From positions 1 through 33,615 of the forward strand of contig NZ_AVPG01000029.1 in the NCBI RefSeq assembly GCF_000775615.1: a stretch of 33,615 nt of DNA, given 5' to 3'. The stretch's first letter is position 1. Each line of letters starts with the position of its first letter. Below the pieces are notes generated by a model, which made no database searches, was not told the origin of the DNA, and saw only the letters and a program-made list of their open reading frames with translations. This stretch comes from Pontibacillus litoralis JSM 072002. Lineage in GTDB: Bacteria; Bacillota; Bacilli; Bacillales; BH030062. This document shows positions 17,847 through 24,603 of the stretch, one piece after another. Position numbers and translations under genes: made by a program.

Positions 17847-18067
17847 AATGTGTACCATTATAAACTCCTACGCTGTACATTGCTTTATGCCTTTTGGTTT
17901 GTGTAACCATGCGTGGATCGTTAATCTTATGTAGGTTTCGACCATTGATTTTAAAAGAAAAAACACGGAATGAAAGATCTTAAATTCTTGCTTTAATGTT
18001 ATTAAGTCAATGAAAGGAATCTAACTTTATCACTTTAAAGCAAATGGGTAAGATTGGTGAAGATCAA

Positions 18068-18112
18068 AAGCTTAATTCCTCTTTCTTTTTAGCGAGGAAT
18101 TAGGCTTCTTTA
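18068..18112 (+). terminator. Terminator at the end of the Tn3 cargo operon
   Basis: AAGCTTAATTCCTC (18068-18081) pairs with GAGGAATTAGGCTT (18094-18107), with one mismatch, and a T-rich stretch follows. It lies about 220 bases behind the lipoprotein stop and just inside the right inverted end. Confidence 0.7.
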
Positions 18113-18124
18113 TCTTTTAAAGTC

Positions 18125-18162
18125 CTTAACGTTGTAAATCCGCATCTTCCTGACGGTACCCC
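18125..18162 (-). repeat. Right terminal inverted repeat of the Tn3-derived element
   Basis: This is the inverted copy of the left 38-bp end, with two differences, finishing TACCCC at the outer edge. The second TAATA target copy follows at 18163-18167. Confidence 0.92.
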
Positions 18163-18167
18163 TAATA

Positions 18168-18686
18168 AACAATGCCGGTGTTCAACATGTTGCATCGATT
18201 GAGGATTTGCCAACGAGTACATTTGAATTTATGACAAACGTAATGCTTGTTGCACCTTTTGTGGCTACGAAGCATGTTTTTCCTATCATGAAGAAACAAC
18301 AATCAGGACGCATCATAAATGTTGCATCGATTAATGGGTTAATTGGCTTTGCTGGGAAGGCTGCTTACAATAGTTCCAAACACGGTGTCATTGGACTTAC
18401 AAAGGTTGCCGCTTTGGAAGGGGCGGAACATGGTATTACTGTGAATGCTATTTGTCCTGGTTATGTTGACACTCCGCTAGTACGAGGCCAGTTAGAGGAT
18501 TTAGCGAACAACCGCAATGTTTCTTTAGAAAAAGTGTTGGAACAAGTGATTTATCCGTTCGTGCCACAAAAACGACTTTTAACTGTAGAAGAGGTAGCAG
18601 ATTATGTCGCTTTTATAGCTAGTGATAAAGCCAAAGGAATAACAGGTCAAGCTGTCGTTTTAGATGGAGGATATACAGCACAATAA
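18168..18686 (+). pseudogene. 3-hydroxybutyrate dehydrogenase-like SDR, 3' part
   Basis: This is the second half of the interrupted gene. It starts NNAGVQHV, the conserved NNAG motif, and holds the catalytic serine in NVASING and the YxxxK pair in AAYNSSKHG. It ends GQAVVLDGGYTAQ, typical of SDR enzymes. Codon phase continues exactly from 15256 when the element and one TAATA copy are removed. No other lesion is seen. No ribosome binding site supports separate translation from the internal TTG at 18207. Confidence 0.88.
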
Positions 18687-18826
18687 TACACGACTCACAG
18701 AATGATTGGGGAGTGAAATAGAAGGAATTTACTAGTTGTATGAGGATTGCCAAATTACACAGAGACGGTGCAAGTAAAAAGTCAGGACTTTCTTAAATGT
18801 ATTCCATAACAAGGGGAGGGACCATT

Positions 18827-19228
18827 ATGAAATCTAATCGTATCCTTTTATTTGCGAGTATTATGACAAGCTTCATAATTGTATATCTAGCTGCATTATT
18901 AGGATTTGTATGGTTTGAGCAGTATTCAATGCCAGAAGGAATAACAGACTTAAATTATGTCGTACTTTCAATCGCTTTATCTGTTCCGTGTATTGTATAT
19001 CTCCTTATGAATAACAAAAGAGAAATATCATTGATAAGTACCTTGATAAAGACTGAGTTTATTTCTTATTTAGTTATTATTCCTGTTTTACTAGGGCTTA
19101 CCTTCGAAATATCTCAAGGTAGGGTAATGGGACAAGAAGGAATTATAGCTATGATAAGTGTTCTAATTGCATTTAAAGCAATCACCATGTTCATCGCCAA
19201 CTTCTTTCAATCCAATCATCGTTATTAA
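18827..19228 (+). CDS. Small four-helix membrane protein, unknown function
   Basis: The 133-residue product has about four transmembrane segments: near residues 7-29 (LLFASIMTSFIIVYLAALLGF), 42-58 (YVVLSIALSVPCIVYLL), 76-95 (YLVIIPVLLGLTFEI) and 105-125 (IIAMISVLIAFKAITMFIA). It ends in a short charged tail. ATG 18827 follows GGGGAGGG; a longer in-frame start at 18797 lacks a site. I do not recognise the family. It sits alone between the split SDR gene and the TPP riboswitch. Confidence 0.65.
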   Translation: MKSNRILLFASIMTSFIIVYLAALLGFVWFEQYSMPEGITDLNYVVLSIALSVPCIVYLLMNNKREISLISTLIKTEFISYLVIIPVLLGLTFEISQGRVMGQEGIIAMISVLIAFKAITMFIANFFQSNHRY

Positions 19229-19285
19229 CTCAAAGCTTGTCTCCACAATGAATCTATTATATGATGTAAATGGAAATATCGACAA

Positions 19286-19380
19286 ACTACTAGGGGTGCC
19301 TAAAAAGGCTGAGAAGAAAATAATGCAACTTTCTAACTCTTAATAACCTGATCTGGTTCATACCAGCGTAGGGAAGTAGT
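19286..19380 (+). promoter_or_regulatory. TPP riboswitch upstream of thiW
   Basis: The THI-box landmarks are all present: a P1 stem ACTAC/GTAGT (19286-19290 and 19376-19380), AGGGGTGCC, GGCTGAGA, and ACCTGATCTGGTTCATACCAGCGTAGGGA-type pairing at the 3' side. It binds thiamine pyrophosphate and most likely promotes formation of the terminator that follows at 19409. Confidence 0.95.
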
Positions 19381-19408
19381 AAATCAACACTCTATTTACT
19401 ACAACTTT

Positions 19409-19435
19409 GTCAGGTCTTTTTTGGCCTGGCTTTTT
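19409..19435 (+). terminator. Expression-platform terminator of the thiW TPP riboswitch
   Basis: GTCAGGTC (19409-19416) pairs with GGCCTGGC (19423-19430), and five T follow. It lies between the aptamer and thiW, as expected for a transcription-attenuating TPP switch. Confidence 0.88.
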
Positions 19436-19470
19436 ATATTTTCTTCCCCTTAAAGATGGGAGAACTATTT

Positions 19471-19962
19471 ATGAGAAAAACACAATTATTAACAACGATG
19501 GCCATTTTAATAGCGATTGGTACGTTAGGATCGCAATTATTATGGTTTCCAGCTGGTATTGCGAAAGCCTACCCTGTTCAACATGCGGTGAATGTGATCG
19601 CGGCAATAACACTTGGTCCTGTACCTGCTGTCGTTATTGCTTTTATTATTGGCCTATTACGAATGTCATTAGGGTTAGGGACATTGCTTGCATTCCCGGG
19701 AGGTATGATTGGTGCTTGTTTAGCTGGTATGTTCTATAAATGGTCTGAAAAAAAAGGATGGGCCGCTACTGGAGAAATTATTGGTACAGGTGTCATTGGA
19801 GCGTTATTTGCAGTTCCTTATGCTCACATTTTGATGGGAAGTTCAGCTGGTGCGTTTCTATTTGTTCCTCCATTTCTCGTTAGTAGTATCTCGGGAGCAT
19901 TCATAGGGTTGTTTATTCTTTCACGCGTGAAGGTTAATCAACTGCAGCTAAAGAAAGTGTAA
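19471..19962 (+). CDS. thiW: ThiW, substrate-binding (S) component of a thiamine-precursor ECF transporter
   Basis: The 163-residue hydrophobic protein has five to six membrane segments and matches the ThiW family, thought to capture the thiazole precursor of thiamine for an energy-coupling-factor transporter. Typical features are QLLWFPAGIAKAYPVQHAVN near the N-terminus and PYAHILMGSSAGAFLFVPPF near the C-terminus. The start is ATG 19471, seven bases behind GGGAG. It is under the TPP riboswitch. No ECF ATPase or T-component genes are linked, so the shared cellular EcfAA'T module is presumably used. Confidence 0.92.
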   Translation: MRKTQLLTTMAILIAIGTLGSQLLWFPAGIAKAYPVQHAVNVIAAITLGPVPAVVIAFIIGLLRMSLGLGTLLAFPGGMIGACLAGMFYKWSEKKGWAATGEIIGTGVIGALFAVPYAHILMGSSAGAFLFVPPFLVSSISGAFIGLFILSRVKVNQLQLKKV

Positions 19963-20044
19963 AAATGCTTTGCATGTATGTGTTTTGCCGTATATGATAA
20001 GAATGAAGGTAACTTATACATAGTAAACGTTAGGAAGAAGGCTG

Positions 20045-20908
20045 ATGATGAATCAATTTAAAGTAGGTACAACAAGCACATACAAGGTAGATCGCATCAT
20101 TGATCACGGCTATGTGTTAACAGATGGAGTAGAGGAAGTCATGCTTCATATAAATGATGCGGAAGAACAATTAGAGGTAGGACAACAAGTCCAAGCATTT
20201 CTATATCATGATAAACAAGGTAAGATCGTCGCAACTACATATATACCTGAGATTGATTTCGTTCGATATGGCTGGGTTGAAGTAGTCGATATCGTGGATG
20301 ATTTAGGGGTTTTTGTAAATATAGGCATTCCTAAACACGTTCTCGTTTCGAAGGATGATTTGCCTTTATTCCGAGAGCTATGGCCTTATGTACATGACCA
20401 ATTGTATGTATGTTTACAAAGGGATAAACGTGATCGCCTCTTAGCCAAACCGGCCACGGAAGATGTCATGCAGCAATATGCAGAGCCAGCCCCTGAATCA
20501 TTATTGCATGCACCGATTAGTGGAACGGTATATCGAACGAATAAAGTAGGATCATTTCTTGTTACGGAAGAAGGATATCAAGGATTTATTCATCATACAG
20601 AGCGGAAAGAAGAACCACGTCTCGGTCAGTGGGTGAAAGGTCGCGTTATTGATGTGAAGACAGTGGGTTCTTTGAACATTTCGCTTCGACCACAAAAAGA
20701 AGAGGCTTTAAGTGAAGATGCAGAACATATTATGGAATACTTAACATCCCATGATGGAATAATGTTCTATACGGATAAAAGTGACCCCGAGGCCATACGC
20801 GAGCAATTTAATATTAGTAAAGCAGCTTTCAAGCGTGCATTAGGTACGTTAATGAAACAAAAGAAAGTAAAGCAAGAAGACGGAAAAACGTTGTTAATAA
20901 AAGCATAA
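20045..20908 (+). CDS. cvfB: CvfB/YitL, S1-domain RNA-binding protein
   Basis: The 287-residue cytoplasmic protein matches the CvfB family: tandem S1-like RNA-binding domains, then a C-terminal winged helix. The first S1-like segment is HGYVLTDGVEEVMLHINDA, the second includes GWVEVVDIVDDLGVFVNIG, and a third contains GTVYRTNKVGSFLVTEEGY. The winged helix is near KSDPEAIREQFNISKAAFKRA. In staphylococci CvfB affects virulence-factor expression, while in Bacillus the role is not well defined. ATG 20045 and ATG 20048 both fit the AGGAAGAAGG site. A terminator follows. Confidence 0.92.
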   Translation: MMNQFKVGTTSTYKVDRIIDHGYVLTDGVEEVMLHINDAEEQLEVGQQVQAFLYHDKQGKIVATTYIPEIDFVRYGWVEVVDIVDDLGVFVNIGIPKHVLVSKDDLPLFRELWPYVHDQLYVCLQRDKRDRLLAKPATEDVMQQYAEPAPESLLHAPISGTVYRTNKVGSFLVTEEGYQGFIHHTERKEEPRLGQWVKGRVIDVKTVGSLNISLRPQKEEALSEDAEHIMEYLTSHDGIMFYTDKSDPEAIREQFNISKAAFKRALGTLMKQKKVKQEDGKTLLIKA

Positions 20909-20914
20909 ATTACA

Positions 20915-20942
20915 CAAGCCCGTATGATGCCATGCGGGTTTG
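20915..20942 (+). terminator. Terminator after cvfB
   Basis: CAAGCCCGTATG pairs with CATGCGGGTTTG over 12 positions around a four-base loop. The T run is weak (CTGTTT). Confidence 0.75.
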
Positions 20943-20970
20943 CTGTTTAATAACACGATATGCGTACTAG

Positions 20971-21132
20971 TTAAGCACTATATTTCACATGTTCGTCACA
21001 GCTTACCCTTGATACCTCACAAGGCGACTGGCGCTCAAAAGTATAGCAGGGGGATTCTTCGCGACAAAAAGACTTCGTTTTTTCTTCCGTCATAAACGGA
21101 AACTGAAATGCTGCAAGGTACTTCTTGTTCAC
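20971..21132 (-). CDS. Possible 53-residue cysteine-containing protein
   Basis: A leftward frame from GTG 21132 to TAA 20971 encodes a small polar peptide starting MNKKYLAAFQFPF with four cysteines spread over the C-terminal half (FCREESPC, SPCEV, SCDEH). The frame stays open further upstream to about 21175 without a start. There is no clear ribosome binding site, and I do not recognise the sequence. The residue mix is protein-like rather than random AT-rich noise, so it is listed as tentative. It could be the relic of a longer gene. Confidence 0.3.
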   Translation of the reverse strand: MNKKYLAAFQFPFMTEEKTKSFCREESPCYTFERQSPCEVSRVSCDEHVKYSA

Positions 21133-21216
21133 AACTATTTCTTTTTTACAAAATGTAGGAATTTTTGTTTTAAGGCCAAACTAGAACAATTTAATAATGA
21201 AAGGGAGAGTGAGGAT

Positions 21217-21380
21217 ATGAACAAAAAGATTTAAAAAGAAATTACAGCGAGCTGCTATTTGCCAAGCAAAATGAACAGAGGTTTCCAGATCAAAAAGACT
21301 ATGTAAAAAATTGTATAAAGATAGAAATGCAGTATTATGATGCAGCACTATTCACCATACGATCTAATGTGTCTCGATAG
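21217..21380 (+). pseudogene. Frameshifted small gene, about 54 residues
   Basis: GGGAGAG and ATG 21217 start MNKKI and stop at once. If one A were added to the run of five A at 21223-21227, the frame would read MNKKDLKRNYSELLFAKQ and continue to TAG 21378, giving 54 residues. The restored protein is charged and helical and ends IRSNVSR. I do not recognise the family. It may be a true decay product or a homopolymer sequencing error. Confidence 0.45.
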
Positions 21381-21761
21381 ATTTTCTTAAGTGTGTAGTC
21401 ATCTATCAGTCGGAAATCAAACTTTTACAGTTTTTTAGCATTGTAGAATGAAATCAACAAGCTTCGTGAGAACAAAACATTAAGGGCTTACGCTCGTGTA
21501 TGATAAAAGCGAAATAATCAAAGCCCCATCGACCGTCCTGGACCTTCCTATTCGGAAACAGATGAGACAGTAAAGGCAAACCTAGCATAGCAGATTCTTA
21601 TCGCTATAGCTGTACCCTATAAAACATTCACACAAGGAGTTTGGATACGAGAGACTATCTTAATTCAAATGAGACAAATCAATTTTTAGTTATTCTAGCA
21701 TTAACGCAGCTTTTGGATGGCACAAGGAGGATGGATAAGAAATGAGATATGGAAGCAATAA
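21381..21761. other. Gene-poor stretch with a short open remnant
   Basis: No complete gene was seen. A short frame at about 21640-21743 encodes a segment with SNETNQFLVILALTQLLDG and ends at TGA in front of the leftward MerR-like gene. It may be the tail of a lost gene. No terminator or RNA gene was recognised. Confidence 0.3.
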
Positions 21762-22313
21762 TTAATTGCCGAAAAGCCTTTTCCATAGGCTTTTTTTCTT
21801 TACTTCTTGGGTGGCACTAGCTTCAATTCGTGCCTGTTGCATATCTTTCATGGTTTGCATTAGCTGTTGATCTCGTTTATTTAGGGATTCTTTAATATAG
21901 TTGCTTTGTTCTTCGAGTTTTTGCAGCAAAGCTTGATTAAATTGTTCTTGCTTTTTAAAGTTGTCTTTCAGGTCTTGCAGCTCCTGAAGTATTTTATCTT
22001 GATTCTTTGGTTGATCTTCGGGTTCTAATGGGTTTTCTCCAGTCGCTAAATAGTAATCAATTTGCTTGATGGAGTAGCCTTGATCTCTACTTAATTTCTG
22101 AATAAGGAGTAATCGCTCAATAGCTGCCTTATCAAAGTAATGATAGTTATTTTTCCCTTTAACAGTTTGAATATGGCTTTTTAATTCGCGCAGCCAGTTT
22201 CTAAGTACGTGTGGACTTTCATTAATTTGTTGTGCAGCTTCTTTTACGGTTAATAATAGTTCTCTTGGGTTCTCCTGCATGTTTTCCAAACCTTCGTTTT
22301 TACTTTCGCTCAA
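21762..22313 (-). CDS. MerR-type DNA-binding protein with a coiled coil and DUF3967-like C-terminus
   Basis: The 183-residue protein has a winged helix of the MerR kind (LLTVKEAAQQINESPHVLRN, then KGKNNYHYFDKAAIERL). A predicted coiled coil spans about residues 105-165 (KILQELQDLKDNFKKQEQF and onward). The basic end KKKSLWKRLFGN resembles the DUF3967 tails I know from Bacillus plasmid and chromosomal proteins. The general plan is also that of the chromosome-anchoring protein RacA, but the sequence is not a clear RacA. TTG 22313 has AGGTGG upstream. An inverted repeat 20 bases upstream suggests autoregulation or another DNA-binding site. Confidence 0.72.
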   Translation of the reverse strand: MSESKNEGLENMQENPRELLLTVKEAAQQINESPHVLRNWLRELKSHIQTVKGKNNYHYFDKAAIERLLLIQKLSRDQGYSIKQIDYYLATGENPLEPEDQPKNQDKILQELQDLKDNFKKQEQFNQALLQKLEEQSNYIKESLNKRDQQLMQTMKDMQQARIEASATQEVKKKSLWKRLFGN

Positions 22314-22332
22314 CTTTCCACCTACCTTCCCA

Positions 22333-22352
22333 ACATAGGTGAGTACCTATGT
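22333..22352. promoter_or_regulatory. Perfect 8-bp inverted repeat upstream of the MerR-like gene
   Basis: ACATAGGT (22333-22340) and ACCTATGT (22345-22352) are perfect inverted copies with four bases between. The spacing and position next to a MerR-type gene fit an operator for that protein. The function is not shown. Confidence 0.5.
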
Positions 22353-22600
22353 CTCCATTTATTTAACGCCATAAAACAGGATTTGCAACCTTGATATTAA
22401 GTTTTATGAAGCTTTTAACGCAGCTTTCCAAACTTATGTTATATATTCGGTATGGATTTACAAATTCCTTTTAATAATATTACTGATCACAATTTTCATT
22501 GGTAAAATATACTTATTTTACACCAATTTTTAGGTTGTGTATGCTTTTTTTGAAACATTTTCATAATAGAATACGTACTTCTAAGAAAGGAGGCGCTTTC

Positions 22601-23083
22601 ATTGGAAAAATATTGTTAATTATCAGCTTTTTTGTTTTGTTGGTAGGTTGTAATAATGAGGAAAAAGATAATGGGCAAGAGAATGCAACGTTACAAAGTC
22701 AGATAGAAAGCTTAATGGAGGAAAATAAGTTTAAATACCAAGAGATAATTGATCTTGACATAGTAGGGGATTTTATTTACGGGGTTTCTTTGAATAACAA
22801 TGGAGGGTTAGATTTATTTATAGTTAATTATGCTAGTGGCACTCTGAAATGGGTAGCGGGGCCTGGGGACGTTACAATATTAAGTGATAAAGAATCAAGG
22901 TATGCCTATATTATTCAACCTGATGATCCAAATGTAACACAAGTTAATGTATTTGGAAAACCTGCTAAGGCAGTAACCTATTTTGATGAAAAGTCGGAAG
23001 ACTATACGAGGGAAATAAAATATTGGAAAGCTTATACAGAAAAGGAGCCATCCCCTTCAGTTGTAGAATATATCAAAAATTAG
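22601..23083 (+). CDS. Lipoprotein, probably starting at an ATT codon
   Basis: The 160-residue product starts MGKILLIISFFVLLVGC if translation begins at ATT 22601, seven bases behind a perfect AAAGGAGG. Cys17 in LVGC is then a textbook lipobox cysteine, followed by a charged linker (NNEEKDNGQEN). The only alternative starts in frame (TTG 22499, ATG 22541) put the hydrophobic stretch more than 40 residues inside and lack a good site. The folded part contains GLDLFIVNYASGTLKWVAG and resembles no family I recognise. ATT is a rare start codon, known from infC. A base error in a normal ATG is the simple alternative. Confidence 0.65.
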   Translation: MGKILLIISFFVLLVGCNNEEKDNGQENATLQSQIESLMEENKFKYQEIIDLDIVGDFIYGVSLNNNGGLDLFIVNYASGTLKWVAGPGDVTILSDKESRYAYIIQPDDPNVTQVNVFGKPAKAVTYFDEKSEDYTREIKYWKAYTEKEPSPSVVEYIKN

Positions 23084-23099
23084 AAATAATAGATGGAAT

Positions 23100-23642
23100 G
23101 TTTTTAAAAATTTAGGTCTTACAGGTTCTGTGTTGATGATAATTTTTAGACTAAAAGAAGAATTATCTTTACCATCATATCAAATTGGGATAATATACAC
23201 ATTAAGTGCTTTTGAAGGCATATTAAGTGGGTGGATACTCCCTCTAATACATAATAAATTCAAATCCAGTCTAACATTGTTAAGCTCGATGTCCTTGTTG
23301 GGTTTATTTTCTACAACGAATTGGGTTTTAATAGGTTTTTTTAATGCTTTATTAATGGGAAGTGTAGCTTTACATTCTCGTTTAGTTAGTATTTTGTATC
23401 AAACTCAAGTTCCAATAGACTTTCTAGGCCGTGTAATTAGTGCAAGTAGGCTAATATCGACAATTTTAGCTCCAATAAGTGTTCTAGTAGCTGGTTATCT
23501 ATCAGAAGAATTTGGTTCTTCTACTGTGTTTTTGATTGGCTCAGTTATCATTTTCCTAACCAATATAATTGCCTTAAGCTCTTCGCCTAGAAAAGCAAAT
23601 TGGGGATCGGAAAATAAAATTACTGAAGAAACAGTATGCTGA
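23100..23642 (+). pseudogene. C-terminal fragment of a major facilitator superfamily exporter
   Basis: The open frame encodes about five or six transmembrane helices of the C-terminal half of an MFS drug-efflux-like transporter. The loop LIHNKFKSS and the FLGRVISASRL segment are typical of MefA-like exporters. The N-terminal half is missing, and no start with a ribosome binding site is seen; the frame stays open upstream of ATG 23130. It is a deletion remnant directly behind the lipoprotein gene. Confidence 0.72.
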
Positions 23643-23809
23643 TTTTTCTTAGAAAATACATTGAAAAATGAATATACAGTTGAATGAATTTCATGAGGAT
23701 AGTTGATTTGATAGATTTGTAATTTCAAGAATTGAAAGGGGAATAGAAGATTCGTTCAACGGTGGAATACGCAATTTTAAGCTTTCCACTAAGAGGGAGG
23801 GATGTAGGA

Positions 23810-24502
23810 ATGATTGGAAAATGTAGTTTAAAAAATAAAAAGATGAATTATAGTATGTTAATTTTAGTAATAATATTTTCTTTTATATTTGCACCGTCAT
23901 TCAACACAATAGCTTCAGCCTCAACTATTAATAATGCGATTACAGAACTAGATGATTCAGGAATCCAAGTAACTAATGTGGAAGATTTAGGGAATAATCA
24001 TGCTGCTATGACTATTATTTTAGAAGATGAAAATATAACACTTGATATGGATATAAAGCAACTTGATTCAGATTCTATAGTAGTAGAAACAATAGGTAGT
24101 AATGGAGAAGACCATTTTTTAACTTATAATGATGGCGATAGCTTTATGATTCTTGATGGTGAAAAAATAGAAATTGAAAAAGAAACTTATGTTGAAGAAA
24201 ATATTAAGGACAGCACTGGAAAATATTTGAGGGGTGCATGGGACCCTGTTTATGTGTCAACTTCTAAATTAAAAATTGGGAAGACTGTTAAATCAATTGG
24301 TGCACTTGCTACTGTAATCGGGGGAGTTATAGGAGTGGCTTATTTGTCAGGAATTTCTATTGCAGCAGGAACTATCGCTACAAAAGTTAGTGCGTGGGCT
24401 GGAGCAGTTGGATTAGGTTCTTTATCAGCAGGATATTTTTTTGATGGAAATTTACAATATAAATTGTATAGGACAAAATCTAAAGTTTCTACCTATAATT
24501 GA
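23810..24502 (+). CDS. Secreted protein with a glycine/alanine-rich hydrophobic C-terminus, possibly bacteriocin-like
   Basis: ATG 23810 lies behind GGGAGGG. Residues 1-38 form a signal peptide with likely cleavage after ASA (FNTIASAS). The middle is an acidic strand-rich domain (NAITELDDSGIQVTNVEDLG, VVETIGSNGED). Residues about 165-215 contain two hydrophobic Gly/Ala-rich segments, VKSIGALATVIGGVIGVAYL and AWAGAVGLGSLSAGYFF. The end is basic. This plan, a secreted precursor with a membrane-active C-terminal part, resembles large bacteriocins such as the geobacillin-26 group, but I cannot prove homology. No processing, export or immunity gene is adjacent. The total length is 230 residues. 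Confidence 0.6.
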   Translation: MIGKCSLKNKKMNYSMLILVIIFSFIFAPSFNTIASASTINNAITELDDSGIQVTNVEDLGNNHAAMTIILEDENITLDMDIKQLDSDSIVVETIGSNGEDHFLTYNDGDSFMILDGEKIEIEKETYVEENIKDSTGKYLRGAWDPVYVSTSKLKIGKTVKSIGALATVIGGVIGVAYLSGISIAAGTIATKVSAWAGAVGLGSLSAGYFFDGNLQYKLYRTKSKVSTYN

Positions 24503-24546
24503 TTAAGAATCAAAATGTTTTTTCTGCATGAAGCCATTTGTATTTA

Positions 24547-24555
24547 TGGTAAAAT
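24547..24555 (+). promoter_or_regulatory. Possible extended -10 promoter of the Lamassu-like operon
   Basis: TATGGTAAAAT contains TG one base before TAAAAT (24550-24555), the extended -10 pattern. It lies about 50 bases before the first gene. No clear -35 box is seen. Confidence 0.4.
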
Positions 24556-24603
24556 ATTCATTAGGAAACAATTTTTTTAGCTTGAATATTTGGGGGTAAG
24601 TTA

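Larger units (their letters stand above)
15257..18162 (+). mobile_element. Tn3-derived non-autonomous element with passenger genes (2906 bp)
   Basis: Inverted ends of 38 bp (15257-15294 and 18125-18162, 36 of 38 bases identical) begin GGGGTA and finish ACGTTAAG, both typical of Tn3-family ends. The element has a 5-bp TAATA target duplication and interrupts an SDR gene in frame. Inside are a 5'-truncated serine resolvase and three genes for exported proteins; no transposase is present. It should therefore move only with a transposase supplied in trans, like other transposase-less Tn3 derivatives (TIME-like elements or mobile cassettes). The near-identity of the ends and the intact flanking halves indicate a fairly recent insertion. 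Confidence 0.9.

Noticed and set aside
17850-18060. Transposase remnant near the right end of the Tn3-derived element
   Set aside because: Both strands were read for a TnpA C-terminus, which would normally lie here; only stop-rich frames without family motifs were found.
19407-19739. Rightward 110-codon frame overlapping thiW
   Set aside because: It begins in the riboswitch terminator and is out of frame with the well-supported thiW gene; its cysteine/tryptophan-rich product is typical of shadow frames.
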